64,000 nt of DNA from an uncultured Flavobacteriales bacterium (lineage in GTDB: Bacteria > Bacteroidota > Bacteroidia > Flavobacteriales_D > Parvicellaceae), in assembly GCA_943788755.1 (NCBI GenBank), contig CALSRM010000003.1, forward strand, positions 1,364,001-1,428,000. Direction: 5' to 3'. The notes beneath the pieces are model-generated. The model did not search any database and was not told where the DNA came from. It saw only the letters and a list, made by a program, of their open reading frames with translations. Shown one piece after another: positions 19,383 to 31,100 of the stretch (positions are counted from its first letter, which is position 1; each line of letters opens with the position of its first letter). Made by a program: the position numbers and the translations under genes.

Positions 19383-19439
19383 GGGTGGTAAAGATACTAT
19401 TGTAAAATTGTTAAAAGTAAATTTTGTGGATTGGCCTTG

Positions 19440-19640
19440 TAAATAATCTTCTAAAATACATCCGCAAGGAGCGTTAAAAAGGAAAAGCTGTTTGAACGAA
19501 GTGAGTTCTTTTACTTTAGCGATGAGGAATTGAATTTTGAAGGTTATTTGCGAAGCCTTGACTTTTTTGTTTCGTTTTTTGTGTTAAGACAAAAAATGAA
19601 ATGCCCTTCCGGCAATAGGACTTTAAGCTATTATAGTTGA
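19440..19640. repeat. Dispersed flavobacterial-type intergenic element with hairpin
   Basis: The 354-base gap between the hydrolase and sucC (19383-19736) holds no gene. It contains a stretch with TGAACGAAGTGAG, then TTGCGAAGCCTTGACTTTTT, then an 8-bp hairpin TTTTTTGT-GTTAAG-ACAAAAAA near 19573-19594. A diverged relative with the same layout (TTTTGCGGGG..TTGGCG..TTTTTGTTTC and a T-rich/A-rich hairpin) occurs at about 42430-42560. Two copies in one window suggest a dispersed non-coding repeat family. I recall similar elements in other flavobacteria but cannot verify this here. Confidence 0.5.
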
Positions 19641-19709
19641 ATTTAAATGAAAGAGAATATCTTTTTAAAAAAACATTCAACTATTTATGGCTTAACCCAA
19701 GACTATTTT

Positions 19710-19717
19710 TACATTTG
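19710..19717 (+). promoter_or_regulatory. Predicted -7 element for sucC
   Basis: TACATTTG fits TAnnTTTG. It lies 19 bases before the sucC ATG at 19737 and inside the longer alternative reading frame, supporting the shorter start. No clear -33 box is visible. Confidence 0.45.
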
Positions 19718-19736
19718 GGCAACTAAAACCCAAAAA

Positions 19737-20948
19737 ATGAATTTACACGAATTTCAAGGAAAATCGATTTTAGAAAGTTACGGAGTAGCGATACAAAAAG
19801 GAATTGTAGTTGATGATGCATCTCAAACATTAGAGGCAGCTAAACAACTTACTGCAGATACAGGTACCGAATGGTATGTTGTTAAAGCACAAATCCATGC
19901 TGGAGGCAGAGGGAAAGGAACTATCGAAGAAACGGGTTCCCATGGTGTTGAAATTGCAAAAGGAATTGATAAAGTTGAAGGTGTTGTAAAAGGAATTTTA
20001 GGTGGACATTTAGAAACTGCTCAAACAAACGGTGTTGGAAAATTAGTTAGTAAAGTGCTGGTTGCTGAAGATGTATACGCTCCAGATTTTGATAAATGTG
20101 AAGAGTATTACATCTCTGTATTAATGAATAGAGGCAATGGTAGAAATATTATCATGTACTCCACAGAAGGTGGAATGAATATTGAAGAAGTTGCAGAAAA
20201 AACACCACACTTAATATTTAAAGAAGAAATTGACCCTAAGGTAGGTTTACAAGGTTTTCAATGTCGAAAAATAGCTTTTAACTTAGGATTAAGTGGTAAA
20301 GCATTTAAGGAAATGACAAAATTCGTAAAGTCACTATATGCAGCTTACGAAGGTTGCGATGCTTCTATGTTTGAAATTAACCCTGTTCTTAAAACCTGCA
20401 CAGATACAATTATAGCTGTCGATTCTAAAGTTACTTTAGACGATAATGCTTTATACCGTCATCCAGATTACGCTGCGATGAGAGATGTAAGTGAAGAAGA
20501 TCCAACCGAGGTTGAAGCAGATGCAGCTGGTTTGAGTTATGTTAATTTGGACGGAAATGTTGGTTGTATGGTAAATGGTGCTGGATTAGCCATGAGTACA
20601 ATGGATATTATTAAGTTGTCTGGTGGAGAACCTGCAAATTTTTTAGATGTAGGTGGTACTGCTGATGCTGAAAGAGTTGAAAAAGCTTTTAACCTTATTT
20701 TAAAAGATAAAAACGTTGAAGGTATTTTAGTAAATATCTTTGGAGGAATTGTTAGATGCGATAGAGTCGCAAATGGTATTGTTCAAGCTTATAAAAGTAT
20801 TGGGAATATTCCAGTTCCAATTATTGTAAGGTTGCAAGGAACAAACGCTGTTGAAGCAAAAGAGATTATTGATAACTCAGGTTTAAATGTTCATTCAGCA
20901 ATTACATTGCAAGATGCAGCAGATAAGGTGAAAGAAGTTATTATTTAG
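19737..20948 (+). CDS. sucC: Succinyl-CoA ligase (ADP-forming) subunit beta
   Basis: SucC is the nucleotide-binding subunit of succinyl-CoA synthetase, converting succinyl-CoA to succinate with substrate-level phosphorylation in the TCA cycle. I chose the ATG at 19737, giving 403 aa that begin MNLHEFQGKSILESYGV, exactly the family start; the frame opens earlier at 19647 but the extra 30 residues have no family match. Landmarks are VVKAQIHAGGRGKGT (ATP-grasp), FEINPV, and the C-terminal NIFGGIVRCDRVA. The alpha subunit gene sucD is not in the window. sucA and sucB, the preceding pathway step, are at 43-47 kb. Confidence 0.96.
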   Translation: MNLHEFQGKSILESYGVAIQKGIVVDDASQTLEAAKQLTADTGTEWYVVKAQIHAGGRGKGTIEETGSHGVEIAKGIDKVEGVVKGILGGHLETAQTNGVGKLVSKVLVAEDVYAPDFDKCEEYYISVLMNRGNGRNIIMYSTEGGMNIEEVAEKTPHLIFKEEIDPKVGLQGFQCRKIAFNLGLSGKAFKEMTKFVKSLYAAYEGCDASMFEINPVLKTCTDTIIAVDSKVTLDDNALYRHPDYAAMRDVSEEDPTEVEADAAGLSYVNLDGNVGCMVNGAGLAMSTMDIIKLSGGEPANFLDVGGTADAERVEKAFNLILKDKNVEGILVNIFGGIVRCDRVANGIVQAYKSIGNIPVPIIVRLQGTNAVEAKEIIDNSGLNVHSAITLQDAADKVKEVII

Positions 20949-20969
20949 GTTATTAAATTAATGGAGATC

Positions 20970-20998
20970 AAAAAGGAGAGCAATTGCTCTCCTTTTTT
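20970..20998 (+). terminator. Rho-independent terminator after sucC
   Basis: A palindromic hairpin AAAAGGAGAGCA/TGCTCTCCTTTT centred at 20983/20984 is followed by a T-run. It lies 22 bases after the sucC stop and, being symmetrical, could also act on the convergent DUF1015 gene. Confidence 0.8.
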
Positions 20999-21040
20999 AT
21001 GCTTAAAATTTTTCAATAACAATTTTGTGCATCAAGCTAA

Positions 21041-22273
21041 TTAAAACTCAAAAACCGTCAAGCCACTTCTTATTTTAGGTTCTATCCAAGTGCTTTTTGG
21101 CGGCATAATATTATTTGTATCTGCAACCCTTTTTAACTGTTCTATCGAGACAGGAAAGAATCCAAATGCAACTTTGGCTATGTTGCTGTCAACAGATTCT
21201 TGTAAAGCTTCCATGCCTTTAGTTCCTTCAATAAAATTAACGCGATTGTCTGTTTTTAAATCGTGTATCCCAAGAATAGGAGAGAGAACCAAGGTTGATA
21301 ATAGTTGCGCGTCTAAACAGCCAACAGGATTTTCATTGTCAATAAATTCATCTTTAATTGTAAGCGAGTACCATGATTCACCAAAGTACATGGATAAATT
21401 GTGTAATGATTTGGGACAATACGCTTCTGTGCTTTTTTTTAGCGTAAATGATTTTTCTATTTGTAGTAAAAACTCTTCAGAAGTAAGGTCATTTAAACTA
21501 CTAACAGTTCTGTTATAACTAAAAATTCTCAGTTTACTTTCGGCTATATAAAAAGCCATGAAGTAATTAAAGTCTTCATCTCCAATGTATCCTTTTTCTC
21601 TTTGACTTTGCGTATATAATGCAGAGGATGAAACTCTATGATGTCCATCAGCAATGTATGAATGCTCTACATTGGCAAAAGCATCTTGAAGTGCCGCAAT
21701 ATCCTTTTGATCGCTAACAACCCAAAGGTCATGTTTTATTTCTCTCGTGTTGGTGAATTCGTATTCGGAGCGTGTGTTAATGTATTTTTCAAAAAGAGAA
21801 TCAACGTCCTTATTGTCTTTGTAAGTTAAAAGAACTGACTCTGCATTAAATTTACATACATTCAAATATTTTTTAAACATTTCCTCTCTTTGAGAAAGCG
21901 TATGTTCATGAACTTTAATTTTTCCGTTTAAATAATCATCAACAGAAGCTGCTGCAATAATACCAATATAAGTATTTGCTGGCGTTATTTGTCTATAAAT
22001 ATATATAGCAGGAACTTCATCCTGCGTAAAATATCCGAGTGACTTAAACTCATCGTACTTGTCTTTCACTTTTTCGAAACGCTCAACCGTATTTGGTTTA
22101 GTCGAATCATCCTCTCTAAACTCGGGGTTGATAACATGTAAAAAGGTATATGGATTCCCTTCAAGTTTTGATTCTAAGTGCTTTTTCTTGTATGAGTAGG
22201 AAGGTCTGCTAGATACTAAATATGCTTTGTCTCTAGTCGGACGTACCGCTTTAAATGGAATTATTTTACTCAT
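21041..22273 (-). CDS. DUF1015 family protein
   Basis: A 410-aa cytoplasmic protein that begins SKIIPFKAVRPTRDKAYLVS, the standard start of the DUF1015 family. It contains HEHTLSQREEMFKKYL around 120-135 and the family hallmark ADGHHRVSSSALY around 208-220. The biochemical function is not established. DUF1015 genes often lie with serA and serC, as here, which suggests a link to serine metabolism (inference). The gene follows serA by 99 bases, a spacer filled with a low-complexity AGACTAAAAGAC-type repeat. Confidence 0.85.
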   Translation of the reverse strand: MSKIIPFKAVRPTRDKAYLVSSRPSYSYKKKHLESKLEGNPYTFLHVINPEFREDDSTKPNTVERFEKVKDKYDEFKSLGYFTQDEVPAIYIYRQITPANTYIGIIAAASVDDYLNGKIKVHEHTLSQREEMFKKYLNVCKFNAESVLLTYKDNKDVDSLFEKYINTRSEYEFTNTREIKHDLWVVSDQKDIAALQDAFANVEHSYIADGHHRVSSSALYTQSQREKGYIGDEDFNYFMAFYIAESKLRIFSYNRTVSSLNDLTSEEFLLQIEKSFTLKKSTEAYCPKSLHNLSMYFGESWYSLTIKDEFIDNENPVGCLDAQLLSTLVLSPILGIHDLKTDNRVNFIEGTKGMEALQESVDSNIAKVAFGFFPVSIEQLKRVADTNNIMPPKSTWIEPKIRSGLTVFEF

Positions 22274-22283
22274 TTTTTTTAGT

Positions 22284-22370
22284 GCTTAGATTTCAAGACT
22301 AAGACTAACAGGTTCTTTCTCAAAGCATCCTTAGTCTTTAAGTCTTTTGTCTTAAAATCAATCTTCTAAA
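22284..22370. repeat. Low-complexity GTCTTAAG/AGACTAAAAGAC spacer repeat, copy 1
   Basis: Between DUF1015 and serA the spacer is built from variants of GTCTTAAG and TTAGTCTT (for example CTTAGTCTTTAAGTCTTTTG). An equivalent spacer lies between sucA and sucB at 45865-45955. Both sit inside operon-like gene pairs. I see no protein-coding or RNA-gene signal in them. Confidence 0.5.
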
Positions 22371-22372
22371 GT

Positions 22373-23327
22373 CTACTTATTGTAAAAGTCAATTATTTGG
22401 CTTGCTAGCTCAGTTCCAATTCTATCTTGCGCTTCACCCGTTGCAGCTCCAACGTGTGGTGTAAGTGCTATTTGTTCGTGTGCTAAAATATCAGCTCTTG
22501 GAGATGGTTCTCCTACGAATACGTCTAATGCACATGCTGCAACTTTTCCGTTGTTTAATGCTTCGAGTAAATCGTCTTCATTGATTACTCCACCTCTGGC
22601 TGCATTAACGATACGTACACCATTTTTCATTTTATCGAATTCAGCTTTAGCAATTACAGCTCCTTCTTTTGGCATAGGAACGTGTAAAGAAATGTAATCA
22701 GCTTTTGCCAATAAATCATCTTTAGACACCATGTCAATTTTTACATCAACACTTTGATTTCCTACTTCAACAGTGATGCGTAGCATTTTCTACAAATGGA
22801 TCAGAAGCAATAACCTTCATTCCGCAACCTAAAGCATATTGAGCGGTGTATTGCCCAATTCTTCCAAATCCAATAACCCCTAAAGTTTTACCTCTTAATT
22901 CAACACCTTTCCCGTATTTCTTTTTAAGTACTTTAAAATCAGAATTACCTTTGGTTGGCATGTTTCTTTCAGAATCGTAAGTAGAGCGAGAAATGCTAAA
23001 TAATTGCCCTGTTACTAATTCAGCAACAGCCAAAGATGAAGCAGCTGGTGTATTAAATACAACCAAACCATTATCTCTTCCGTACTGAACATCAATGTTG
23101 TCCATTCCAACGCCACCACGCCCAATCATCTTTAATCCGGGGCAAGCATCCATCACTTCTTTACGAACAGTAGTGGCACTCCTTACTAAAACAACTTCGT
23201 AGCCTTCGTTGTTTATTGCGTCAATTAAATCGTCTTGTGCAACAGTTTCCGTTACCACAGTAAATCCTTTTGCTTCTAAAGCTTCTTTTCCTGATGGTGC
23301 AATACCATCGTTTGCTAATACTTTCAT
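22373..23327 (-). pseudogene. serA: D-3-phosphoglycerate dehydrogenase, frameshifted in this sequence
   Basis: SerA oxidises 3-phosphoglycerate to 3-phosphohydroxypyruvate, the first step of serine synthesis. The N-terminal frame (23327 down to about 22779) has RGGVGMDNID and the NAD-binding GFGRIG at 153-158. The remainder is in another frame from 22777 down and includes ISLHVPMPKEG, NAARGGVINEDDL and LTPHVGAATGEAQDRIG with the catalytic His. One extra base at about 22778 accounts for the break. Without it the protein is 317 aa, normal for the ACT-less flavobacterial type. Conservation on both sides argues for a sequencing error or a very recent mutation. It follows serC by 12 bases. Confidence 0.92.
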
Positions 23328-23339
23328 TTATTCTTTTTT

Positions 23340-24413
23340 TTATGCTGTTTGAAGTGCTAGTTTTTTCATTACATCAACTAAAACTTGAACACTTTCCAAA
23401 GGAAGAGCATTGTACATTGATGCTCTATATCCACCAACTGAACGATGCCCTTTTAGTCCGTTAATTTTTTCTTCGTTCCACATTTTATCAAACTCTTCTG
23501 CCTTACTGTCGTCAGTAAGAACAAAAGTTACATTCATGCTACTTCTGTCTTCTTTTGCAGCAGTTCCTTCAAAAAGAGGATTGTTGTCTATTTCATTGTA
23601 AAGTAATGCAGCTTTTTCTTCATTTCTTTTTTCAATCCAACTCAATCCACCATTTTTCTTTAACCATCTTAAAGTAAGCATTGCAGTGTAAATAGCAAAA
23701 CAAGGAGGTGTATTAAACATCGAGTCTTTATCTGCGTGTGTTTTTAGGTTCAGCATAGTTGGTATATCTACTGATGAATTACCAAGCACAGAATCCTTAA
23801 CTATGTAAAGAGTTGTTCCTGCTGGCCCTAGATTTTTTTGAGCTCCAGCATAAATAATATCAAATTTAGAAACATCAATTTTCTTTGAGAAAATATCTGA
23901 ACTCATATCACAGACAAGAGGAACATCCGTTTCGGGTATGTTTTTGAATTGTGTTCCAAAAATTGTGTTATTAGATGTAAAGTGCAAGTAATCTATATCA
24001 TTAGGTATTGAATAACCTTTTGGAATGTAATTATTGTTTTTATCTTCTGAAGAAGCGATTAAAAAAGACTCGCCCATAAAATCCGCTTCCTTCACAGCTT
24101 TTTTAGCCCAAGCTCCAGTGCTAATGTAACCACCTTTCTTGTTTACCCCCATCATGTTATAGGCAGCCACTAAAAATCCAAGACTTGCACCTCCTTGAAG
24201 AAACAATACGGTATAGCCATCTGGGACTTCTAATATTTCTTTTACCAAAGCTCTAGCCTCGTCCATCACTGCTACAAAATCTTTGCTTCTGTGAGACATT
24301 TCAAGAATTGAAAGCCCTGAATCATTATAATTTAATACTGCTTTTGAAGCTTCTTCGAATACTTCTTGTGGCAAGATACATGGGCCTGCACTGTAGTTAT
24401 GAACTTTAGACAT
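23340..24413 (-). CDS. serC: Phosphoserine aminotransferase
   Basis: SerC is a PLP enzyme that transfers the amino group of glutamate to 3-phosphohydroxypyruvate, the second step of serine synthesis; it also acts in vitamin B6 synthesis, linking it to pdxJ in this window. The 357-aa sequence starts SKVHNYSAGPCILPQEVF and has FLQGGASLGF (71-80), CDMSSDIFS, the PLP-binding Lys193 in AGAQKNLGPAG, and RSVGGYRASMYNALP near the C-terminus. It is the first gene of a serC-serA-DUF1015 unit on the minus strand. Confidence 0.96.
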   Translation of the reverse strand: MSKVHNYSAGPCILPQEVFEEASKAVLNYNDSGLSILEMSHRSKDFVAVMDEARALVKEILEVPDGYTVLFLQGGASLGFLVAAYNMMGVNKKGGYISTGAWAKKAVKEADFMGESFLIASSEDKNNNYIPKGYSIPNDIDYLHFTSNNTIFGTQFKNIPETDVPLVCDMSSDIFSKKIDVSKFDIIYAGAQKNLGPAGTTLYIVKDSVLGNSSVDIPTMLNLKTHADKDSMFNTPPCFAIYTAMLTLRWLKKNGGLSWIEKRNEEKAALLYNEIDNNPLFEGTAAKEDRSSMNVTFVLTDDSKAEEFDKMWNEEKINGLKGHRSVGGYRASMYNALPLESVQVLVDVMKKLALQTA

Positions 24414-24816
24414 TGTTTGTTTTTTTGAGTTCTAAAAAAGTTTTTACAAAGGTCATAAAAAATAGGCATATAGTGTCTTGTTTTGAAAGTTATTTTTGTC
24501 TTGATTGTTACTTATTAATTGTTACTTATTCTGTATGAGTGTAACTGAAAACATTTTTCTTCTATTGCTTCTTTTGTTTGGCAACCTTTTAAAATATAAA
24601 TCGTCTATTATTATAGTATGTAAAGATAAAAAGATAATATGATTTGTTATTTTTACCCTTTAATTAGTATTTAATAAACTATAAATTTTTGATGCTGTCT
24701 TTTTTAAAAGATTTTGTCTTGTTCTTTTTCACTAATTTTATAGCTGCCATACTGCTAGTGGATTTAAATTTGATAGAACTTCTGATATATTGTAAATTCA
24801 ATCAAAGTCTGACCTC
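24414..24816. other. Gene-free AT-rich divergent intergenic region
   Basis: This 403-base stretch separates serC (minus) from the secreted-protein/adhesin pair (plus). It is very AT-rich with many T-runs. I find no RNA gene, no strong hairpin and no consensus promoter pair, although promoters for both directions must be here. The only small frame (24535-24642, 35 codons) is not supported by anything else. Confidence 0.6.
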
Positions 24817-25182
24817 ATGAAAACCACTCTTCTTTTTTTTCTTATCATATCAATTCAAACTGTCTGCTCACAGGTGATTGATTCAGTTCAAACTTTACCA
24901 AATACTGCAAGAATGGCCTTAAGTTCGACAGTGGTTAAAAGTTCTAAAAATATGAAACTTACATCGGTCGACTTTAATTATTCTGTGCGTTTGGAGCAGA
25001 TTTTGAATGAGATTAATACAATAAAAAAATCTATGAATTCACCTGTTGTTAATGAAGACTCCGGGAGCGAAAAGATAAACCAATTGAAAAGTGAATATTT
25101 GGTTATTTTTAAAAAGGATGTGAAGCTAATACAAACTTATCATGTTCACTATTTTAATAAATTCAAAAAAGAGAGAGAATAA
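24817..25182 (+). CDS. Small secreted protein coupled to the giant adhesin
   Basis: I do not recognise this 121-aa protein. It has a signal peptide (about 1-19, MKTTLLFFLIISIQTVCSQ) and a short, mostly helical charged mature part (YSVRLEQILNEINTIKKSMN, then a lysine-rich C-terminus). Its TAA shares one base with the ATG of the adhesin gene (TAATG at 25180-25184), a strong sign of translational coupling. Such a small periplasmic partner could help export or anchor the large protein, but that is inference from position only. Confidence 0.7.
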   Translation: MKTTLLFFLIISIQTVCSQVIDSVQTLPNTARMALSSTVVKSSKNMKLTSVDFNYSVRLEQILNEINTIKKSMNSPVVNEDSGSEKINQLKSEYLVIFKKDVKLIQTYHVHYFNKFKKERE

Positions 25183-28100
25183 TGTTGGCAAAAGGATTTA
25201 GAATAGGATTAATTATTGGATTTCAATTTATATTTCAATCAGTATTGGCGTGCCACGAAACTACGATCACGGAACTATCATCCACTGCCAATACTAATGG
25301 TACTTATACCTATAACTTAAGAGTTTGTTTTGGAGCTGAGGATACTTATGGATTTTTTCTTGATTTTGACATTCAGAATGGTGGTTCTGTGCTTTCTTAC
25401 GCGAACACAATTAACTCTTCAGTTACTAGCAATAATGCTTCTGCTTCATCTCCAGCATCTTCCGGATTTGGTGACATTGAATATGGTAATTGGGATAATT
25501 CAGGAGAACCTCTTTTGAATACGAATGATTTGGTTTTGAATCCTACTGGAAGTGATGTTTGTTTTGATATTACAATAACACTCTCAGATCCTGCTAACTC
25601 GGTTTTTCTGGGAGGGACAGAACTGGGATATGCTTTTGGGCCATGCGATGGAGCAACTAATTTAACAAGCTGTTTTCCGGAAAATACAGATTACACAATT
25701 ACAATTACTACTCCAAATTGCGATGGAGGAGGAGCTTCGTGGACAATTATCGATGATCTCGGTAATACAACTTCATCGGGAAGTATGGGCGATAATGAGA
25801 CTGTAACATGGAGTGTTTGTGCATGTGGATCTATTTTTACTTTAACACAACCTGGTGGTACTGGTTCACCTCAAAATGATTGTCCAGGAGCGGATATTAT
25901 TGCAGATATCTATGATGCTTCAGGAAATTTAATTGGCTCTGTTTCAACTGATGGACAAACGTTAGACGTTTCTAATGGTGACCCGAATTGCTCTAATACA
26001 TGCGCTGCTGATGCGGGTACTGTAAGCATAACTCCTGCTGTTGCCGGCGCAACATATTTATGTGCGGAAACGGCAGAATGTGTTACTCTTACTTCGAATG
26101 GTGATTATCTCCTGCCACCTCCAGTTATCGGTGAAGAATCTGAATTAATGTATGCTCTTTACAATTGCCCCCCAACAGCAGGTTTGGGCCCAGCAACTGA
26201 TCCCTGTTATTCAGGTTCACTTTGGACTGGAGAGAATTTCAACGATTGTAATCCATCTACTTGGGGATTTACCGGTAGTTGGTATTTTGTGCCCATCACT
26301 GCAGATGATGGTGATAATGCTGGTAATCCGAATGGTGTTATTAATTGGGATAATAATAACGATGACTGTTTTGATCTAGGAACACCAATAGAAGTTATTT
26401 ATTTAAATTTAATTACTTATTCTGCTTCTGAAAATTGTGATGGCACTGTTTCAATAACGGTATCCGGGGGTTCTCCAGAATATACAAGTCTAGATTATTC
26501 GATTTCAAATACAGGAGGAGGTACAATGACTGGAACACCTATTTCTCATGGAGAAAGCCTAGTGATTTCGGGACTTTGCAATGGGGGTGCTTATTCAATA
26601 TTGGTGGCGGATCCAGAGGGCTGTCCATCAACGTTCTCTGGAATGTTCTCTACTCTTAATACACCTACATATACTGAGCCATCAGATGCAACTGTTGCAT
26701 CTTGTGACTTTGCTAATCAAGGAGCTATTGATACTGATTTTGCAGATTGGGTAACCAATCAAACCACAGCTATTAGTTTAGGTGGTGGCTGTGCCCCAGC
26801 TATCACCAATGACGCTCCCGTTGCTGGACCTACTATCTGTGCGGGCGGAACTATTACCGTGACTTGGACAATCACAGATATATGTATAACACCAATTGCC
26901 ATTAACGCTACCTATACAGTAACTGCTGCTTCGGCAATAACAAACAATAGCCCTGCAATTGCAACTGTTGCATCTTGTGACTTTGCTAATCAAGGAGCTA
27001 TTGATACTGATTTTGCAGATTGGGTAACCAATCAAACCTCAGCCATTAGTTTAGGTGGTGGCTGTGCACCAGCTATCACCAATGACGCTCCCGTTGCTGG
27101 ACCTACTATCTGTGCGGGCGGAACTATTACCGTGACTTGGACAATCACAGATGTTTGTTTAACTACGCCTACTGAATTGACTGCTACCTATACAGTAAAT
27201 GCTGCTCCGGCAGTAACAAATAATAACCCTGCAGATGCAACTGTTGCATCTTGTGACTTTGCTAATCAAGGAGCTATTGATACTGATTTTGCAGATTGGG
27301 TAACCAATCAAACCACAGCTATTAGTTTAGGTGGTGGCTGTGCCCCAGCTATCACCAATGACGCTCCCGTTGCTGGACCTACTATCTGTGCGGGCGGAAC
27401 TATTACCGTGACTTGGACAATCACAGATGTTTGTTTAACTACGCCTATTGAATTGACTGCTACCTATACAGTAAATGCTGCTCCGGCAGTAACAAATAAT
27501 AACCCTGCAGATGCAACTGTTGCATCTTGTGACTTTGCTAATCAAGGAGCTATTGATACTGATTTTGCAGATTGGGTAACCAATCAAACCACAGCTATTA
27601 GTTTAGGTGGTGGCTGTGCCCCAGCTATCACCAATGACGCTCCCGTTGCTGGACCTACTATCTGTGCGGGCGGAACTATTACCGTGACTTGGACAATCAC
27701 AGATGCTTGTTTAACTACGCCTACTGAATTGACTGCTACCTATACAGTAACTGCTGCTCCGGCAGTAACAAATAATAACCCTGCAGACGCAACTGTTGCA
27801 TCTTGTGACTTTGCTAATCAAGGAGCTATTGATACTGATTTTGCAGATTGGGTAACCAATCAAACCACAGCTATTAGTTTAGGTGGTGGCTGTGCCCCAG
27901 CTATCACCAATGACGCTCCCGTTGCTGGACCTACTATCTGTGCGGGCGGAAATATTACCGTGACTTGGGCAATCACAGATGCTTGTTTAACTACGCCTAC
28001 TGAATTGACAGCTACTTATATAGTAACAAGTGACAATATCGTCCCAACAGCCTCTGATCCATTAACTCAAACAGTAACTGTAGGTAATGTGCCTCCAGCA

Positions 28101-31100
28101 GATCCCCTTGTTGTTATTGATGAAGCTGATAATTGCGACCCTAACCCAACTGTTACTTGGTTAAGTGATGTCTCAGTTATAGGGGTTTGTTTAGAAACAA
28201 TTACAAGAACTTATAAGGTGATGGATGCTTGTGATAATTTTACAGAAGTTGAACAAATTATTATTGTTGAAGGCATTCCTCCTACAATAACGACAAGTGA
28301 TATGGGGGTTTGTTTAGGGGGGGCAATAGATATTACAGCTTCAGGAGCTGGAGGGACAGGAACTTATTCATGGTCTCCAGGAACAGAATTAAATACTACA
28401 ACAGGAGCAACGGTAACAAGTACGCCAACAGGAGATATTTCATATACGGTAACCGGAACAGACGCCAATGGTTGTGTAAATACAGCTATTTCTAATGTTA
28501 CAGTTTCAGGGAGTGCCCCTATCAATGCAGGCATAGATGTTTCCATTTGTACTGGCGAAACTACTACTTTAACTGCAATAGGAGGTGTAACTTATACATG
28601 GGACAATAGTCTTGGAGCAGGTTCAACATTTAGTGTTAGTCCAACTGCAACAACTACCTATATTGTTGATGGAGTTGATGGAAGTGGATGTGCAGGAACG
28701 GATCAAATAACAGTGACAGTTAACCCACTTCCAACAGTTGCTGCCGGAGTTGATCAAATAATCTGTGAGGGTACAGCAGTTACCTTGAGTGGTTCAGGCG
28801 CAAATACTTATGTTTGGGATAACGCAGTTACAAATAACACGCCATTTACACCAGGAGTTGGTCAGGTTACTTATACCGTAATTGGAACAGACGCGAATGG
28901 TTGTGTTAACACAGATGATGTTGAAGTTACTGTGAACACTTTACCAACAGTTGCTGCAGGAGTTGATCAAACAATTTGTGAGGGTCCAACAGTTACTTTG
29001 AGTGGTTCAGGCGCAAATACTTATGTTTGGGACAATGGAGTGGATGATGGAATAGCTTTTATCCCGGGAGTTGGAACGATTACTTATACAGTAACAGGAA
29101 CAGCTACAAATGGATGCGTGAATACAGATGATGTTGTAGTTACTATTAACCCAATCCCAAATGTTAATGCGGGTGTTGATCAAGCAGAATGTGAAGGAAC
29201 TGCTATTACTTTAGTTGGTTCAGGGGCTATGGATTATGTATGGAACAATGGAGTTATAGATAATACAGCTTTTACACCAGGAGTTGGAACAGTTACTTAT
29301 ATAGTAACCGGAACAGACGGGAATGGCTGTGTTAATACAGATCAAGTTGATGTGGTGATTAACCCAAACCCGACTCCAACAATTAATGGAGCATCTGACT
29401 ATTGTGTTGGTACTTTTGCAACACTCTCTACAGCAACTCCATATATTACTTATTTTTGGACTACAGGTGACGTTACACCTACTTCAAATGTCACAATTGC
29501 TGACAATCCAATTTCGGTATTGGTAACAAATGCATTTGGATGTTCAGGTGTGTCTGTTGATTGGCTTGTTTCAGAAAATGCTGTTATAACGTATAATTCG
29601 ACAGAAACAATTTGTCAAGGCGATGCTATTTTAATTCATGGGGTATCTCAAACAGTTGCAGCTGTTTATTCTGAAACCTTTATTTTAGGAACAGGTTGTG
29701 ATAGTGTTTCTAATGTTACTCTGGTTGTAAATCCTTTACCAACAGTTGATACAGGGATTGACCAGGCTTTATGCGTTGGCGGAGATGTTACATTAACGGC
29801 TACCGGAGCAAATACTTATGCTTGGGATAACAGTGTTATAAATGGTGTTCAATTTACACCTTCCGTTGGAACCATTACTTATACGGTAACAGGAACAGAT
29901 ATAAATGGCTGTGAGAATACAGATGCGGTTGATGTTACTGTGAACGCTTTACCTATAGTTGATGCTGGATTCGATGAATCAATATGTTTAGGTGGGAATG
30001 TTACTTTAACTGGTTCTGGAGCGATCACTTATGTTTGGAATAATGGAGTAGTAGAAAACACTGCATTTACACCAACGTTAGGAACCGTTACTTATACAGT
30101 AACAGGAACTGATGCGAATTTATGTGTAAATACAGATGCGGTTGAAGTTACTGTGAACGCATTACCAGTAGTTGATGCAGGAGTAGACCAAATAATATGC
30201 GATGGTCTAATGGTGACATTGAGTGGTTCAGGCGCGGATACATATGTTTGGGATAATGGTGTGGTTGATGGCATAGCTTTTACGCCAGGAGTCGGAACAG
30301 TCACTTATATGGTAACTGGAACAGATGGTAATGGATGTATTGATTCTGATGACATTATAGTGCAATTCTCTGATTTAGATTTTAATAATGAAGTGGTTTC
30401 ATCTACCTGTGGCGCTGCCAATGGAGAGATTACTTTAACAGGAACCAATGGGATAGTTAATTACCAGTATTCAATTGATAATGGTGCGAATTTTCAAGCA
30501 TCTGGTAATTTTATAGGATTATTGGCTGATGATTATATTGTTGTTGTTCAAGATGGTCTAGGGTGTGATGCCACAGGTCTGATTTCAGTTTCCAATTTGG
30601 ATGGACCAGAAATAAATACTGTCAACCCAACTCCTCCAACTTGCTTTGGTGAATCTACTGGTTCAATTTCTATTAATGCCACAGGAGCCACAGGTTTTAG
30701 CATAGATAATGGTGCAACATTTCAACCTAGCAACGTATTCTTAGGTCTTGAAGATGGAACATATTTGATTGCTGTAGAAAATGGCATTGGATGCGAAGCT
30801 TATTCTACAATCGAGATTATTGATCCAGCTCAATTGACATTTACGACAGCTCCTTCACATTTATCTTGTAATGGTGTTTGTATAGGTGAAATTGAAGTAA
30901 ACGCATTAGGCGGAACAGGAACGTTGCAATACAGTAATGATAATGGGGCTAATTTTTCATTAGGAAATACCTTTACAAACCTTTGTGCAGGTGATTATGA
31001 TATGGTAGTGCAAGACGCAATTGGTTGTCTAGCATCATCTATTCAAATAGTTACGGAGCCTGTTGAAATGAAAATGACTTTAGGAATCACAAATCCTTTA

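Noticed and set aside
24535-24642. A 35-codon hydrophobic open frame (MSVTENIFLLLLLLFG...) in the serC-adhesin gap
   Set aside because: Too short, no conserved start context, and in AT-rich DNA such frames occur by chance.
26688-28035. Tandem repeats considered as a CRISPR-like array
   Set aside because: Units are 273-276 bp, in frame, protein-coding and lack spacers.
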